From NCBI GenBank assembly GCA_022414725.1, contig CM039464.1, positions 10,024,038 through 10,088,037 on the forward strand: 64,000 nucleotides of DNA. The letters run 5' to 3'. The translations under genes and the position numbers were made by a program. This document shows positions 56,801-62,754 of this stretch, piece after piece. Source of the DNA: Microglena sp. YARC. Its lineage: Eukaryota > Chlorophyta > Chlorophyceae > Chlamydomonadales > Chlamydomonadaceae. Position 1 is the first letter of the stretch; each line of letters begins with the position of its first letter. The notes below the pieces were generated by a model. The model was not told the DNA's origin. It was given only the letters and a program-made list of their open reading frames with translations, and did not search any database.

Positions 56801-58914
56801 GTTCCGTAGAAGTGGCAGTCATGCACTCCCACCACTCACCACCCACCACACCTCACCCGCCACCCACCATTCACCACCCTCCCAGTCTACACGGCACTTG
56901 TTTGTAAAAGTGGCCGTCATGCCATCTTGTTGGGACCGCCTCTCTTTGGACGTGTCCAGTGTGTGTGCTCCTGGTGATCACCACCACCCACCACCACCCT
57001 CCCAGTTTACACGGCACTTGTTCATTAGAAGTGGCAGCCACCCACCACCCACCACCACCACCCTCCACCCTCCCAGTCTACACGGCACTTGTTCTGTAGA
57101 AGTGGCCGTCATGCACATCTTGTTGGGGGACCGCTCTCTTTGGACGTGTCCAGTGTGTGTTGCTCTGGTGATCACCACACCACCACCACCTCCCAGTTTA
57201 CACGGCACTTGTTCGTTAGAAGTGGCAGCCACCCAACCACCCACCACCCACCACCACCACCACCCCTCACCTCCACCCTCCCAGTCTACACGGCACTTGT
57301 TCTGTATAAGTGGCCGTCATGCACATCTTGTTGGGGGACCGCCTCTCTCTTGACGTGTCTAGTGTGTGTGCTCCTGGTGATCACCACCACCCACCACCAC
57401 CCTCCCAGTTTACACGGCACTTGTTCATTAGAAGTGGCAGCCACCCACCACCCACCACCACCACCCACCACCCTCCCAGTCTACACGGCACTCGTTCCGT
57501 AGAAGTGGCCGTCATGCACATCTTGTTGGGGGACCGCCTCTCTCTGGACGTGTCTAGCGTGTGTGCTCCTGGTGATCCAGACGTGAAGTACTTTGTGTGC
57601 CAAGCCGCTTATGGATTCCTTGGGGACGTCCTGAGAATGAGTGAGGGCATGCGAGCTGTGGGCCCTTCCAGGTGGGGCTTGCTTTATTTTATTATGTATT
57701 TATTTTTTATTTATTGTATTTTCCAAGCTGCCCAGTGTTCCAGGTGGGTGGTGGGTACGTCCTACAAATAAGTGAGGGTATGCGAGCTGTGGGACCTTCC
57801 AGGTGGGGCTTGCTTGCTTTATTTTTTATTTAGTTGTTATGTATTTATTTGTTTTGTTTTGTTTATGTATTTATTTATTTATTTATTTTATTTATTTATT
57901 TATCTCCATCGGTGCCTAATTATTGCCTTTTGGGGACAGATAGTTTTGACACATGGACTCCAGTCCAGTGAAAAACAAATAAATGCTACAAAGTTGCTTA
58001 ACCACATTACCTCAACAAATAAATACTTGGATTTGGGTATGCCCAGGGTTTGTGAACCAGATGAAGTAAAACCTTTTTTTCACTATGGGGTTCCCTAATT
58101 CAGGACAGATTTTACACAAATGTGGGACGGAGCCAAACGCAGTCAATTTTTTTTTTTGAAAATTTAATTAGGTAGGCCTGTTTTTCACATCTTCCCTTAC
58201 AAGTCATTTTCACAGCAGGTTGTGGAAGGTACTGTGCAGGCAGTACAGGCTGTACAAGGCCAAAAATCACTGAGTATTTGCACGTTTTGGGCCAATTTAG
58301 GAGTCCCTAATTATGTTACAAGCTGCACAGCCGCAACAGCATCGTTTTGTGTCTTCGTCTTTTCAGCAAAGGGTGTGAAATCACTTTTCGAACATTTTTG
58401 AAGTTCCAAATTTCAAATTTCAAATCCAACTTTCAAAAAATATTAAAAAAACAAACTTCTTTTTCTTTTTGCATGAATCATCCACATCTGAAGTTAGATT
58501 TTGATTTGGGATTTTTCCAGGTATAGGCCGAAATGCCAGGTGGAATTGCTATTGCAGTTCACTCAGAAGTCGAGGCTAAAGCGCAGCCTCCGACCTTGCG
58601 GTAGGGGCTAGATATGCCTTTCCTCCCGCAGAAACTTGATTCGCCATAGCTCGCGCGACCTCGTATTTGACGCAGATTGAGTATGTCCCAAAATATTTCG
58701 TACATCTCGTGTACTGCCAACTGCCTGCCGGCCTGGGCTGCTCGCAATTGAATGCCCATCGGAACAAAAAATAGCCGCGCGTCTAGCTGAAACACTCACG
58801 AGAAACGCTATCTACTCAGATTTTGATTCCGAGCATTTTGGGGTGTGTACGGCTCTGTCCCACACTCTTGTCCCGAATTAGGGCGTTTGGGGGATTAGGC
58901 ACTTATGGAGATAT

Positions 58915-58990
<76 letters not shown>

Positions 58991-61900
58991 TGCTGTGTGA
59001 CCTGGTGACCCAGACATGATCACAATATCACACTTACGCACTATCACACATCTCCAGAGGGGCGCAAGGGTATCCGTGACAAAACCATCAAATCCGCAAA
59101 ATTGAAAATTGGAAATTGAAAATCCGCAAAATTGTAAATTGGAAATCTGCAAAATTGAAAATTGGAAATAAGCACGAGCTGCCACAAGACGTGCCACAAG
59201 ATTTAGGGAACCCACCCGTTTGCATGCATTTGTACATACTGGAGAATGGCTACCATATTGTTTTTATCTGGTCTTGCTGACCCTCTGCGCCTGAGCTTGG
59301 ACTACCCTGCGACTGCACAAAGGGTCAAATCGGTGCACACTTATTTTCCGAACTTCCAGGCGGGCCCTTAGGTTTTAGGTCTTAGGTTTTAAGTTGTAGG
59401 GTTTAGGGTAGGGTTTAATATGGCTTTAGAAAAATATTGTGCGCTGTGGGTCCTTCCAGATTGGGCTGGCTTGTGCTTCTGACTTTTGGGGTTATGCGCA
59501 GCAGCTTCTAGGCAGCTTCCTTCCAGATTGGACTGGCTTGCACTGTTTCTTTTGGGGGCTACGCGTAGCAGCTTCTAGGCAGCTTCTTCCAGATTGGAAC
59601 TGGCTTGCAACTGTTTCTTTTGGGGGCTACGCGTAGCAGCTTCTAGGCAGCTTCCTTCCAGATTGGACTGGCTTGCACTGTTTCTTTTGGGGGCTACGCG
59701 TAGCAGCTTCTAGGCAGCTTCCTTCCAGATTGGACTGGCTTGCACTGTTTCTTTTGGGGGCTAAGCGTAGCAGCTTCTAGGCAGCTTCCTTCCAGATTGG
59801 ACTGGCTTGCACTGTTTCTTTTGGGGGCTACGCGTAGCAACTTCTAGGCAGCTTCCTTCCAGATTGGACTGGCTTGCACTGTTTCTTTTGGGGGCTACGC
59901 GTAGCAACTTCTAGGCAGCTTCCTTCCGGATTGGATAGGTTTGAGCTGTTTTTTGGGGGGGGGGCTATGCGCAGCAGCTTCCAGGCAGCTTCCTTCCTGT
60001 GTCCCTGGGCCAACCTGAAGCTAGGTAGTGCAAAAATAATGATAGCGCCTGGTGGGGCGTGGTATTAAGGGAGCCCCGTCTTACTAAGGGGGCTGCTACT
60101 TTTACCTGACAAAAAGTAATGATAACTCCTGGTGGGCGTGGTAGTAAGGGAGCCCCGTCTTACAGCGGTACAGAGCGGGCTGCTACTTTACATGGACAAA
60201 GCTATCATGGTGGTTGAAGTCGACCGCGAACACTAAAGCACATCCGTAGGGATTTGAACCCCGCACCTTCCTATTTCAACGACCTCTATCATTGAGCCAT
60301 TCGTCGGTACTAGAAGTATTTGAGATATTGACTTCGTAGGGATTTGAACCCCGCACCTTCCTATTTCAGCGACCTCTATCATTGAGCCATTCGTCGGTTC
60401 TAGAAGTATTTGAGATATTGACTTCGTAGGGATTTGAACCCCGCACCTTCCTATTTCAACGACCTCTACCATTGAGCCATTCGTCCGTACTATAAGTATT
60501 TGAGATATTGACTTCGTAGGGATTTGAACCCCGCACCTTCCTATTTCAACGACCTCTACCATTGAGCCATTCGTCGGTACTAGAAGTATTTGAGATATTG
60601 ACTTCGTAGGGATTTGAACCCCGCACCTTCCTATTTCAACGACCTCTGCCATTGAGCCATTCGTCGGTACTAGAAGTATTTGAGATATTGACTTCGTAGG
60701 GATTTGAACCCCGCACCTTCCTATTTCAACGACCTCTACCATTGAGCCATTTGTCGGTACTAGAAGTATTTGAGATATTGACTTCGTAGGGATTTGAACC
60801 CCGCACCTTCCTATTTCAACGACCTCTACCATTGAGCCATTCGTCGGTACTAGAAGTATTTGAGATATTGACTTCGTAGGGATTTGAACCCCGCACCTTC
60901 CTATTTCAATGACCTCTACCATTGAGCCATTCGTCGGTACTAGAAGTATTTGAGATATTGACTTCGTAGGGATTTGAACCCCGCACCTTCCTATTTCAAC
61001 GACCTCTACCATTGAGCCATTCGTCGGTACTAGAAGTATTTGAGATATTGACTTCGTAGGGATTGAACCCCGCACCTTCCTATTTCAACGACCTCTACCA
61101 GAGCCATTCGTCGGTAAGAAGTATGAGATATTGACTTCGTAGGGATTTGAACCCCGCACCTTCTATTTCAACGACTCTACCATTGAGCCATTCGTCGGTA
61201 CTAGAAGTTGAGATATTGACTTGTAGGAGTTTAGTTGAGGGATCCGATTGCACCCACCACTCACCATCCACCACCCACCACTCACCACCCCACCACCCAC
61301 ACTCACCACCACCCACCACCCTAGGTATGACCTGGCTGGGGCATAGCACCCAATCCCTACCCACTGAACCCCACACCCCACACCCCACCCAACCCTCCCC
61401 ACACCACCCAACACTCACACCCAACACTCACCACCAACACCCAACACCCTAGATATATGACTGGCTGGGGCATAACACACGATCCCTACCCCACTGAACC
61501 TCACCCCACACCCCACCCCAACCCTCCCCACCACCCCTCACCACCCCAACACCACCCATCTAATTCCTTCAACTCAACTCCTACAAGGTCATTCTCTCAA
61601 ATACCCCCAGCTCTTCTCCTATCATGTTTGCTCATATGTATCAAACCCACCACCCACCACTCACCACTCACCACCCACCACCCTAGGTATGACCTGGCTG
61701 GTGCGCTCAAATTCCTTCAACTCAACTTCTACAAGGTCATTATCTCAAATACCTCCAGCTCTCCTCCTAACTTTTTTTCTCATCTGTATCAAACCACCAC
61801 CCCACCACCTCCCCACCCCACACCACCCCTCCCCACCCCACCCACAACCCACCACCCACCACCCTAGGTTTGACCTGGCTGGGGCCTTGCACCCGATCCT

Positions 61901-62478
61901 TCCCCACTGAAATCCACCCCACACACCACTGAACCCCTCCCACCCCTCCCCACCACCACCCACCACCTACCACCTACCACCCACCACCCTAGGTATGACC
62001 TAGCTGGGGCCTTGCACCCGATCCCTACCCCACTGAACCTCACCCCACAACCCACTCCACCCCTTCCCACATACCACCCACCACCCTAGGTATGACCTGG
62101 CTGGTGCGCTCAAATTCCTTCAACTCAACTCCTACAAAGTCATTATATCTACCTCCAGCTCTTCTCCTATCATGTTTGCTCATATGTATCAAACCCACCA
62201 CCCACCACCCACCACCCTAGGTATGACCTGGCTGGTGCGCTCAAATTCCTTCACCTCAACTCCTACAAGGCCATTATCTCAAATACCTCCAGCTCTTCTC
62301 CTATCATGTTTTGCTCATATGTATCAAGCCCACCACCCACCACCCACCACCCACCACCCACCACCCTAGGTATGACCTGGCTGGTGCGCTCAAATTCCTT
62401 CAACTCAACTCCTACGAGGTCAACATTGCCTACCAGTTGGCCGAACCTTCAGAAGCTCTTCACCAGCCTCATGGAAAG
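36962..62478 (+). CDS. Ceramide kinase, 3'-incomplete (DAGK catalytic family)
   Basis: Phosphorylates ceramide to ceramide 1-phosphate. Ten phase-matched exons (36962-37061, 40071-40202, 43976-44034, 45979-46050, 47097-47251, 49752-49884, 51859-51927, 55326-55468, 57480-57671, 62370-62478) give about 388 residues. Residues about 45-170 fit the PH-like region that precedes the kinase domain in CERK. Kinase motifs follow: NLLIFINPVSGTRKC, then IGGDGLFQEILTGLMKHR, RLGHIPGGSTDACAYS, VAVMHILLGDRLSLDVSSV and YDLAGALKFLQLNSYE. PGGSTD and the HILLGD..DVSS block favour CERK over sphingosine or diacylglycerol kinase. The first nucleotide-loop motif lacks its usual Gly after NPVSG. The C-terminal third lies beyond the window. 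The start at 36962 is the weakest part. Confidence 0.88.
37062..37360 (+). repeat. Exon 1 junction minisatellite
   Basis: About 15 units of 19-20 bp, tgacctcattggtgtagtgc, matching the exon 1 end and donor (AATCTCATTG|GTGTAGTGC). Confidence 0.85.
37430..38330. repeat. 74-80 bp TTGAACTTGAA satellite
   Basis: About 12 units of gatttgaacttgaacttgaa, atctattaacctgcagatct, ggcaacctttctggt. No exon similarity seen. Confidence 0.9.
38380..38625 (+). repeat. GATGATG microsatellite and dispersed segment
   Basis: A GCT/GAT tract is followed by catttttcctggtttactac, tggacttcaaatgtgccc. The same segment, again behind a GAT tract, occurs at about 50848-50935. Confidence 0.7.
38640..40070 (+). repeat. 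CACCCCA repeats with three left copies of exon 2
   Basis: Copies of the exon 2 start at 38901-38974, 39364-39436 and 39869-39944 (TATTGCAGGAGGT to CTTGCCACTCTCACG). Their acceptors read caacag (intact), caacac (dead) and aaaaag. The linkers are ccacaccacacc and ccatacccaccc types. Confidence 0.88.
40071..40202 (+). CDS. Ceramide kinase exon 2: PH-like region
   Basis: Acceptor cccgacag, donor AAAA|gtgagt. Phase 1 in and out. Reads LQEVPEKEAVFWHHG, then KVLATLTPTFIQLVTVEKHG and VESVTWK. Confidence 0.75.
40203..43345 (+). repeat. 17 cassette-like right copies of exon 2
   Basis: Each copy begins after tcaccag or taccag with AAAGTGCTT and ends ACGTGGAAAA|gtgag, about 82 bases, separated by GT/GGGTGT linkers. 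Copies 1-8 (to about 41480) are close to the exon. Copies 9-16 form a second type (AAAATGCTTTCAACTCCCAC, gctcaaaacactccgtgtg). Copy 17 is near the first type again. The frame stays open in almost all of them. Confidence 0.92.
43786..43975 (+). repeat. Three left copies of exon 3
   Basis: Units of 63-65 bp: TACCTCGTGATGAAGTCCTG, ttaactgactccaactgact, gtacctttttcgctctgtgcag. Each ends in a good acceptor; the last is the one used at 43976. Confidence 0.88.
43976..44034 (+). CDS. Ceramide kinase exon 3
   Basis: Acceptor cgctctgtgcag. Reads IPRDEVLSAQVLTSPRDDQS in phase and leaves in phase 0. A MITE is inserted exactly at its donor (see next entry). Confidence 0.7.
44036..44222 (+). mobile_element. 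hAT-like MITE inserted at the exon 3 donor
   Basis: Starts TAGGGAACGGCAAC and ends gctgacccca-like. The 8-bp target duplication is TCAATCGG (44028-44035 and 44223-44230). The left copy plus the MITE gives CAATCG|gtaggg. The right copy keeps the probable original donor CAATCG|gtgagg at 44229. The interior (tttgaaaaactagtattaac) differs from other members. Confidence 0.88.
44270..44460. other. Short unique stretch in intron 3
   Basis: Contains three ggtagcgat motifs (44310, 44426 and nearby) but no exon with matching phase. Nothing is recognised. Confidence 0.4.
44505..44950. repeat. Foldback element and minisatellite grown from its end
   Basis: A foldback copy (about 44508-44665) is followed by about five units of 60 bp with aaaggagctgcctagaagct and gctacgcgtagccccaaaac. 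The unit contains the element's terminal motif. Confidence 0.8.
44960..45130. repeat. Three copies of GAGGTACCTACGTAGTGC
   Basis: Short repeats of gaggtacctacacagtgct, gacaggagttgtgtgtac, tgcctgcacagtcata ahead of the AAC tracts. Confidence 0.7.
45180..45960. repeat. AAC trinucleotide array with embedded 40-mer
   Basis: Long (AAC)n tracts are interrupted about seven times by atgagagcaacaactaaaag, aataagaagaacaggaacaa. Translations rich in Thr, Asn or Val are artefacts. Lies left of exon 4. Confidence 0.92.
45979..46050 (+). CDS. Ceramide kinase exon 4: PH-like region
   Basis: Acceptor tatgtgtgcag, donor CTG|gtgagt, phase 0 in and out. Reads NECSSWKIETSQQVIGFGAR then SVVL. Confidence 0.8.
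46060..46745. repeat. GGTGATGATGGT array right of exon 4
   Basis: A GGTGAT-type array in which tgtgcattgtg from the intron start recurs (about 46070 and 46363). The Val/Met and Asp/Gly translations are artefacts. Confidence 0.9.
46905..47000. repeat. (TA)n microsatellite
   Basis: About 90 bases of TATATA with short breaks, ahead of exon 5. Confidence 0.95.
47097..47251 (+). CDS. Ceramide kinase exon 5: end of PH-like region
   Basis: Acceptor tgtctttgcag, donor CAGAG|gtacgc, phase 0 in, phase 2 out. Begins ELGLVVQSVGRKDAGN, then VEWCLVEHRLYSHSLDVS, and ends with the amphipathic WVDAIQSGARNILQ that closes PH domains. Confidence 0.88.
47252..48115 (+). repeat. Right copies of exon 5 with GGCTTGG and (CA)n repeats
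   Basis: 47331-47407 repeats the last about 77 bases of exon 5 with the donor CAGAG|gtacgc. A shorter copy lies at 47791-47828 (aatcaggcacatgcaatatc). Between and after them are gtcgggtcgggttggg repeats (47410-47620) and two CA microsatellites (47628-47680, 47855-48103). Confidence 0.88.
48165..48420. repeat. 26 bp GAGGTTTGACGGGGTTTGGC minisatellite
   Basis: About nine units of ggtgaggtttgacggggtttggc. Confidence 0.9.
48570..49390. repeat. C-rich CCCTCCCC tract and (GGAT)n
   Basis: About 740 bases of pyrimidine-rich degenerate repeats with recurring cccccatcccaccgccccc, then about 70 bases of ggatggatggat. The Pro/Ser open frames are artefacts. Confidence 0.88.
49393..49490 (-). mobile_element. 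Family A element, minus strand, truncated
   Basis: Reads ctacagtccaagggtaggcc, gcacttgcccaaccgtgaca, gatgaactgaacccccaaa. Confidence 0.8.
49540..49751 (+). repeat. CCAAACC repeats with a left copy of exon 6
   Basis: 49628-49671 repeats the start of exon 6 (cgcaacttgctcatcttcac, caaccccatgagtagta). The rest is aaccaaacccaaacc. Confidence 0.8.
49752..49884 (+). CDS. Ceramide kinase exon 6: first nucleotide-binding motif
   Basis: Acceptor atgcctgcag, donor CAG|gtaagc, phase 2 in, phase 0 out. Reads RPRNLLIFINPVSGTRKC then LERAEVKFTVVETMRQ. The Gly-rich turn after NPVSG is replaced by TRKC. Confidence 0.9.
49885..50178 (+). repeat. Four right copies of exon 6
   Basis: Units of about 64-90 bp with gcaagctgtgggagtgttca and tgtcgagaccatgcgacag|gtaagc. 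The first three lack the middle of the exon, which the fourth keeps. Donors stay intact, though the third has gcaacag. Confidence 0.88.
50179..50935. repeat. GATGATGATG array and dispersed segment
   Basis: GAT/GGT/GAG tracts to about 50847, then catttttcttggtgtcgtac, tggactccaaatgtacctgc, the same segment as at 38475-38555. Confidence 0.85.
50936..51665 (+). repeat. 27 bp minisatellite made from exon 6 sequence
   Basis: About 25 units of catgcttgagtgcgctgaag, tacagtt. They match the exon 6 stretch coding LERAEVKFTV. The array begins with a copy of the exon's aagctgtgggagtgttcagt and ends with its gttgtcgagacc..caggtaagc, so it is a right copy whose middle was amplified. Confidence 0.9.
51720..51850. 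repeat. CCAACCAA tract
   Basis: Degenerate ccaaccaaccaacc leading to the exon 7 acceptor. Confidence 0.85.
51859..51927 (+). CDS. Ceramide kinase exon 7
   Basis: Acceptor tatgtccacag, donor GCG|gtacgt, phase 0. Reads DHARDIVTAMDEAQMANYQG then IIA, the helix and strand before the GGDG motif. Confidence 0.88.
51928..53285 (+). repeat. Exon 7 junction minisatellite, about 1.35 kb
   Basis: About 33 units of 36-46 bp: ggggcgtggcattgttgcg|gtacactttgtttcttttc. The core GGCATT(A/G)TTGCG|GTAC is the exon 7 end and donor. The minus-strand Asn/Thr/Pro-rich open frame is an artefact. Confidence 0.93.
53290..54110. other. AT-rich intron part, possible old element
   Basis: Contains cgtatagatgtataaacgta on the left and tacgttaatatgtcggccta with gcccta on the right. 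The tatgtcggcc motif recurs near 54805. 53445-53535 holds two copies of atttgcatcacatatcaact. No exon seen. Confidence 0.45.
54345..54541. repeat. CACCAACTTACCGC repeats and a hairpin
   Basis: Six units of accgccaccaactt. The next 60 bases hold two copies of acttacaatgaagttgcaca. Then comes a perfect 16-base inverted repeat, atatgcctgctcccac (54485-54500) with gtgggagcaggcatat (54507-54522), the right arm repeated once more at 54526. Confidence 0.8.
54580..54762 (+). mobile_element. hAT-like MITE, TAGGGAAC family
   Basis: Starts TAGGGATAGGCGATATG, ends tttgccgttcccta, with a perfect 8-bp target duplication TATATGTG on both sides. Interior ggtaactttggcctgggcc is shared with the copies at 4207 and 23962. 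Confidence 0.92.
55003..55122 (+). mobile_element. tRNA-derived SINE, 5'-truncated, with target duplication
   Basis: Body gtcaaccgcgatggtagctt to tail ggcgttatcattacctt. Flanked by a perfect 10-bp direct repeat, ATGATGTGTT (54993-55002, 55123-55132). The truncated head plus duplication indicates LINE-type integration. Confidence 0.9.
55195..55253 (+). repeat. Left copy of exon 8 (internal part)
   Basis: gctgacgggacgcatgaagc, attgcttaaagtcggggtcg matches the middle of exon 8. This copy lacks the acceptor end. Confidence 0.8.
55326..55468 (+). CDS. Ceramide kinase exon 8: GGDG motif
   Basis: Acceptor gcatgcag, donor TTC|gtgagt, phase 0 in, phase 2 out. Reads IGGDGLFQEILTGLMKHR, then SHTIRLGHIPGGSTDACAY. 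GGDG is the nucleotide-binding signature of the family; PGGSTD is the CERK form of the second motif. Confidence 0.95.
55469..56322 (+). repeat. Four right copies of exon 8 in GGTGGTG repeats
   Basis: Copies at about 55606-55670, 55758-55809, 55960-56012 and 56152-56203 (ggccacatacctgggggatc, cacagatgcatgtgc) each end in a gtgag donor. Linkers are ggtggtgtgtgggg. Confidence 0.9.
56323..57479 (+). repeat. Ten left copies of exon 9, alternating long and short
   Basis: Copies start at about 56335, 56547, 56728, 56786, 56885, 57005, 57080, 57196, 57285 and 57409, each behind a ccctcccag-type acceptor. From 56885 on, long copies (about 100 bases, to ctcctggtgatcacc) alternate with short ones (about 36 bases, gtttacacggcacttgttc, agaagtggcagcc), separated by ccaccacccaccacc. 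Confidence 0.92.
57480..57671 (+). CDS. Ceramide kinase exon 9
   Basis: Acceptor accctcccag, donor CCAG|gtgggg, phase 2 in and out. Begins LHGTRSVEVAVMHILLGDRL, then DVSSV, a FVCQAAYGFLGDVLRMSE stretch and GPSR. Confidence 0.95.
57730..57910 (+). repeat. Right copy of exon 9 and TTTATTTA repeats
   Basis: 57745-57810 repeats the exon 9 end and donor (cgtcctacaaataagtgagg, gtatgcgagctgtgggacct, tccag|gtgggg). A TTTAT-rich tract follows. Confidence 0.85.
58093..58883. mobile_element. Element with inverted ends CCCTAATTC..GGACA
   Basis: Left end ccctaattcaggacag, with gtgggacggagcc about 30 bases inside. The right end is its inverse complement with changes (ggctctgtcccacac, tgtcccgaattaggg). 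About 790 bp. Minus-strand open frames near 58560-58800 show no transposase motif. Confidence 0.55.
58915..59175. repeat. (TTTA)n and AAAATTGGAAATTG repeats
   Basis: 58915-58990 is nearly pure TTTA. 59095-59170 has three units of ccgcaaaattgaaaattgga. Confidence 0.9.
59360..59415. repeat. Degenerate TTTAGGG-like stretch
   Basis: taggttttaggtcttaggtt, then gtagggtttagggtaggg. Resembles decayed plant-type telomere repeats inside an intron. Confidence 0.5.
59450..60020. repeat. 60 bp minisatellite from a foldback-element end
   Basis: Eight units of gggggctacgcgtagcagct, tctaggcagcttccttccag, attggactggcttgcactgt. The agcagcttctaggcagct part is the end of the foldback family. The last unit continues into tgtgtccctgggccaacctg as the full element would. 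Confidence 0.88.
60035..60310 (-). mobile_element. tRNA-derived SINE with duplicated tail
   Basis: Two tail pieces (gatagcgcctggtggggcgt at 60041, gataactcctggtgggcgtg at 60122) lead into a full body and head on the minus strand. The head is the first unit of the array that follows. Confidence 0.8.
60243..61230 (-). repeat. 11-unit array of the SINE's tRNA-like head
   Basis: Exact 90 bp period through most of the array. Each unit, read on the minus strand, has an A box (TGGCTCAATGGTAGAGG) and a B box (GGTTCAAATCC) about 30 bases apart, then actagaagtatttgag-type linker. The two rightmost units are deletion-ridden. The 280-codon minus-strand open frame exists only because 90 is divisible by three. 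Confidence 0.93.
61250..62369 (+). repeat. Left copies of exon 10 in CCACCACCCA repeats
   Basis: Copies begin at about 61324, 61452, 61686, 61866, 61991, 62089 and 62219 behind ccaccctag acceptors. Long copies continue gctcaaattccttcaactca with actcctacaaggtca. Short ones diverge after ctggctggggc. A partial copy without acceptor lies near 61560. Confidence 0.9.
62370..62478 (+). CDS. Ceramide kinase exon 10
   Basis: Acceptor caccctag, donor AAG|gtgagc, phase 2 in, phase 0 out. Reads YDLAGALKFLQLNSYEVNIA, then YQLAEPSEALHQPHGK. Confidence 0.92.
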
Positions 62479-62499
62479 GTGAGCTCACAAGCACATCAA

Positions 62500-62565
62500 T
62501 AAATACATAAATACATAAAGAAATGTAAATAAATACATAAATAAATTAAACATGAATAAATAAAT

Positions 62566-62626
<61 letters not shown>

Positions 62627-62750
62627 AATACATAAATGGTATGCCTTATTACGAGGTGAATATAGCCTACTGAATATAGCCCCTGTTGGCCGCGCCGTCA
62701 GAAGCTTGTCACCAGCCTCATGGGAATGTGAGCTCACAAGCGCATATATG
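62500..62750 (+). repeat. AAATACATAAAT, (CAGA)n and a right copy of exon 10
   Basis: A CAGA run of about 60 bases at 62566-62625. 62650-62727 repeats the 3' half of exon 10 with donor aat|gtgagctcacaag. Confidence 0.88.
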
Positions 62751-62754
62751 AATA

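Noticed and set aside
58559..58795. Transposase fragment on the minus strand
   Set aside because: A 78-codon frame inside the inverted-end element, but no catalytic motif or family resemblance seen.
60233..61075. 280-codon minus-strand protein with 30-residue repeats
   Set aside because: It is the SINE tRNA-head array; the 30-residue period is the 90 bp unit.
60243..61230. Cluster of functional tRNA genes
   Set aside because: A and B boxes and the T arm are present, but anticodon and acceptor stems do not pair.
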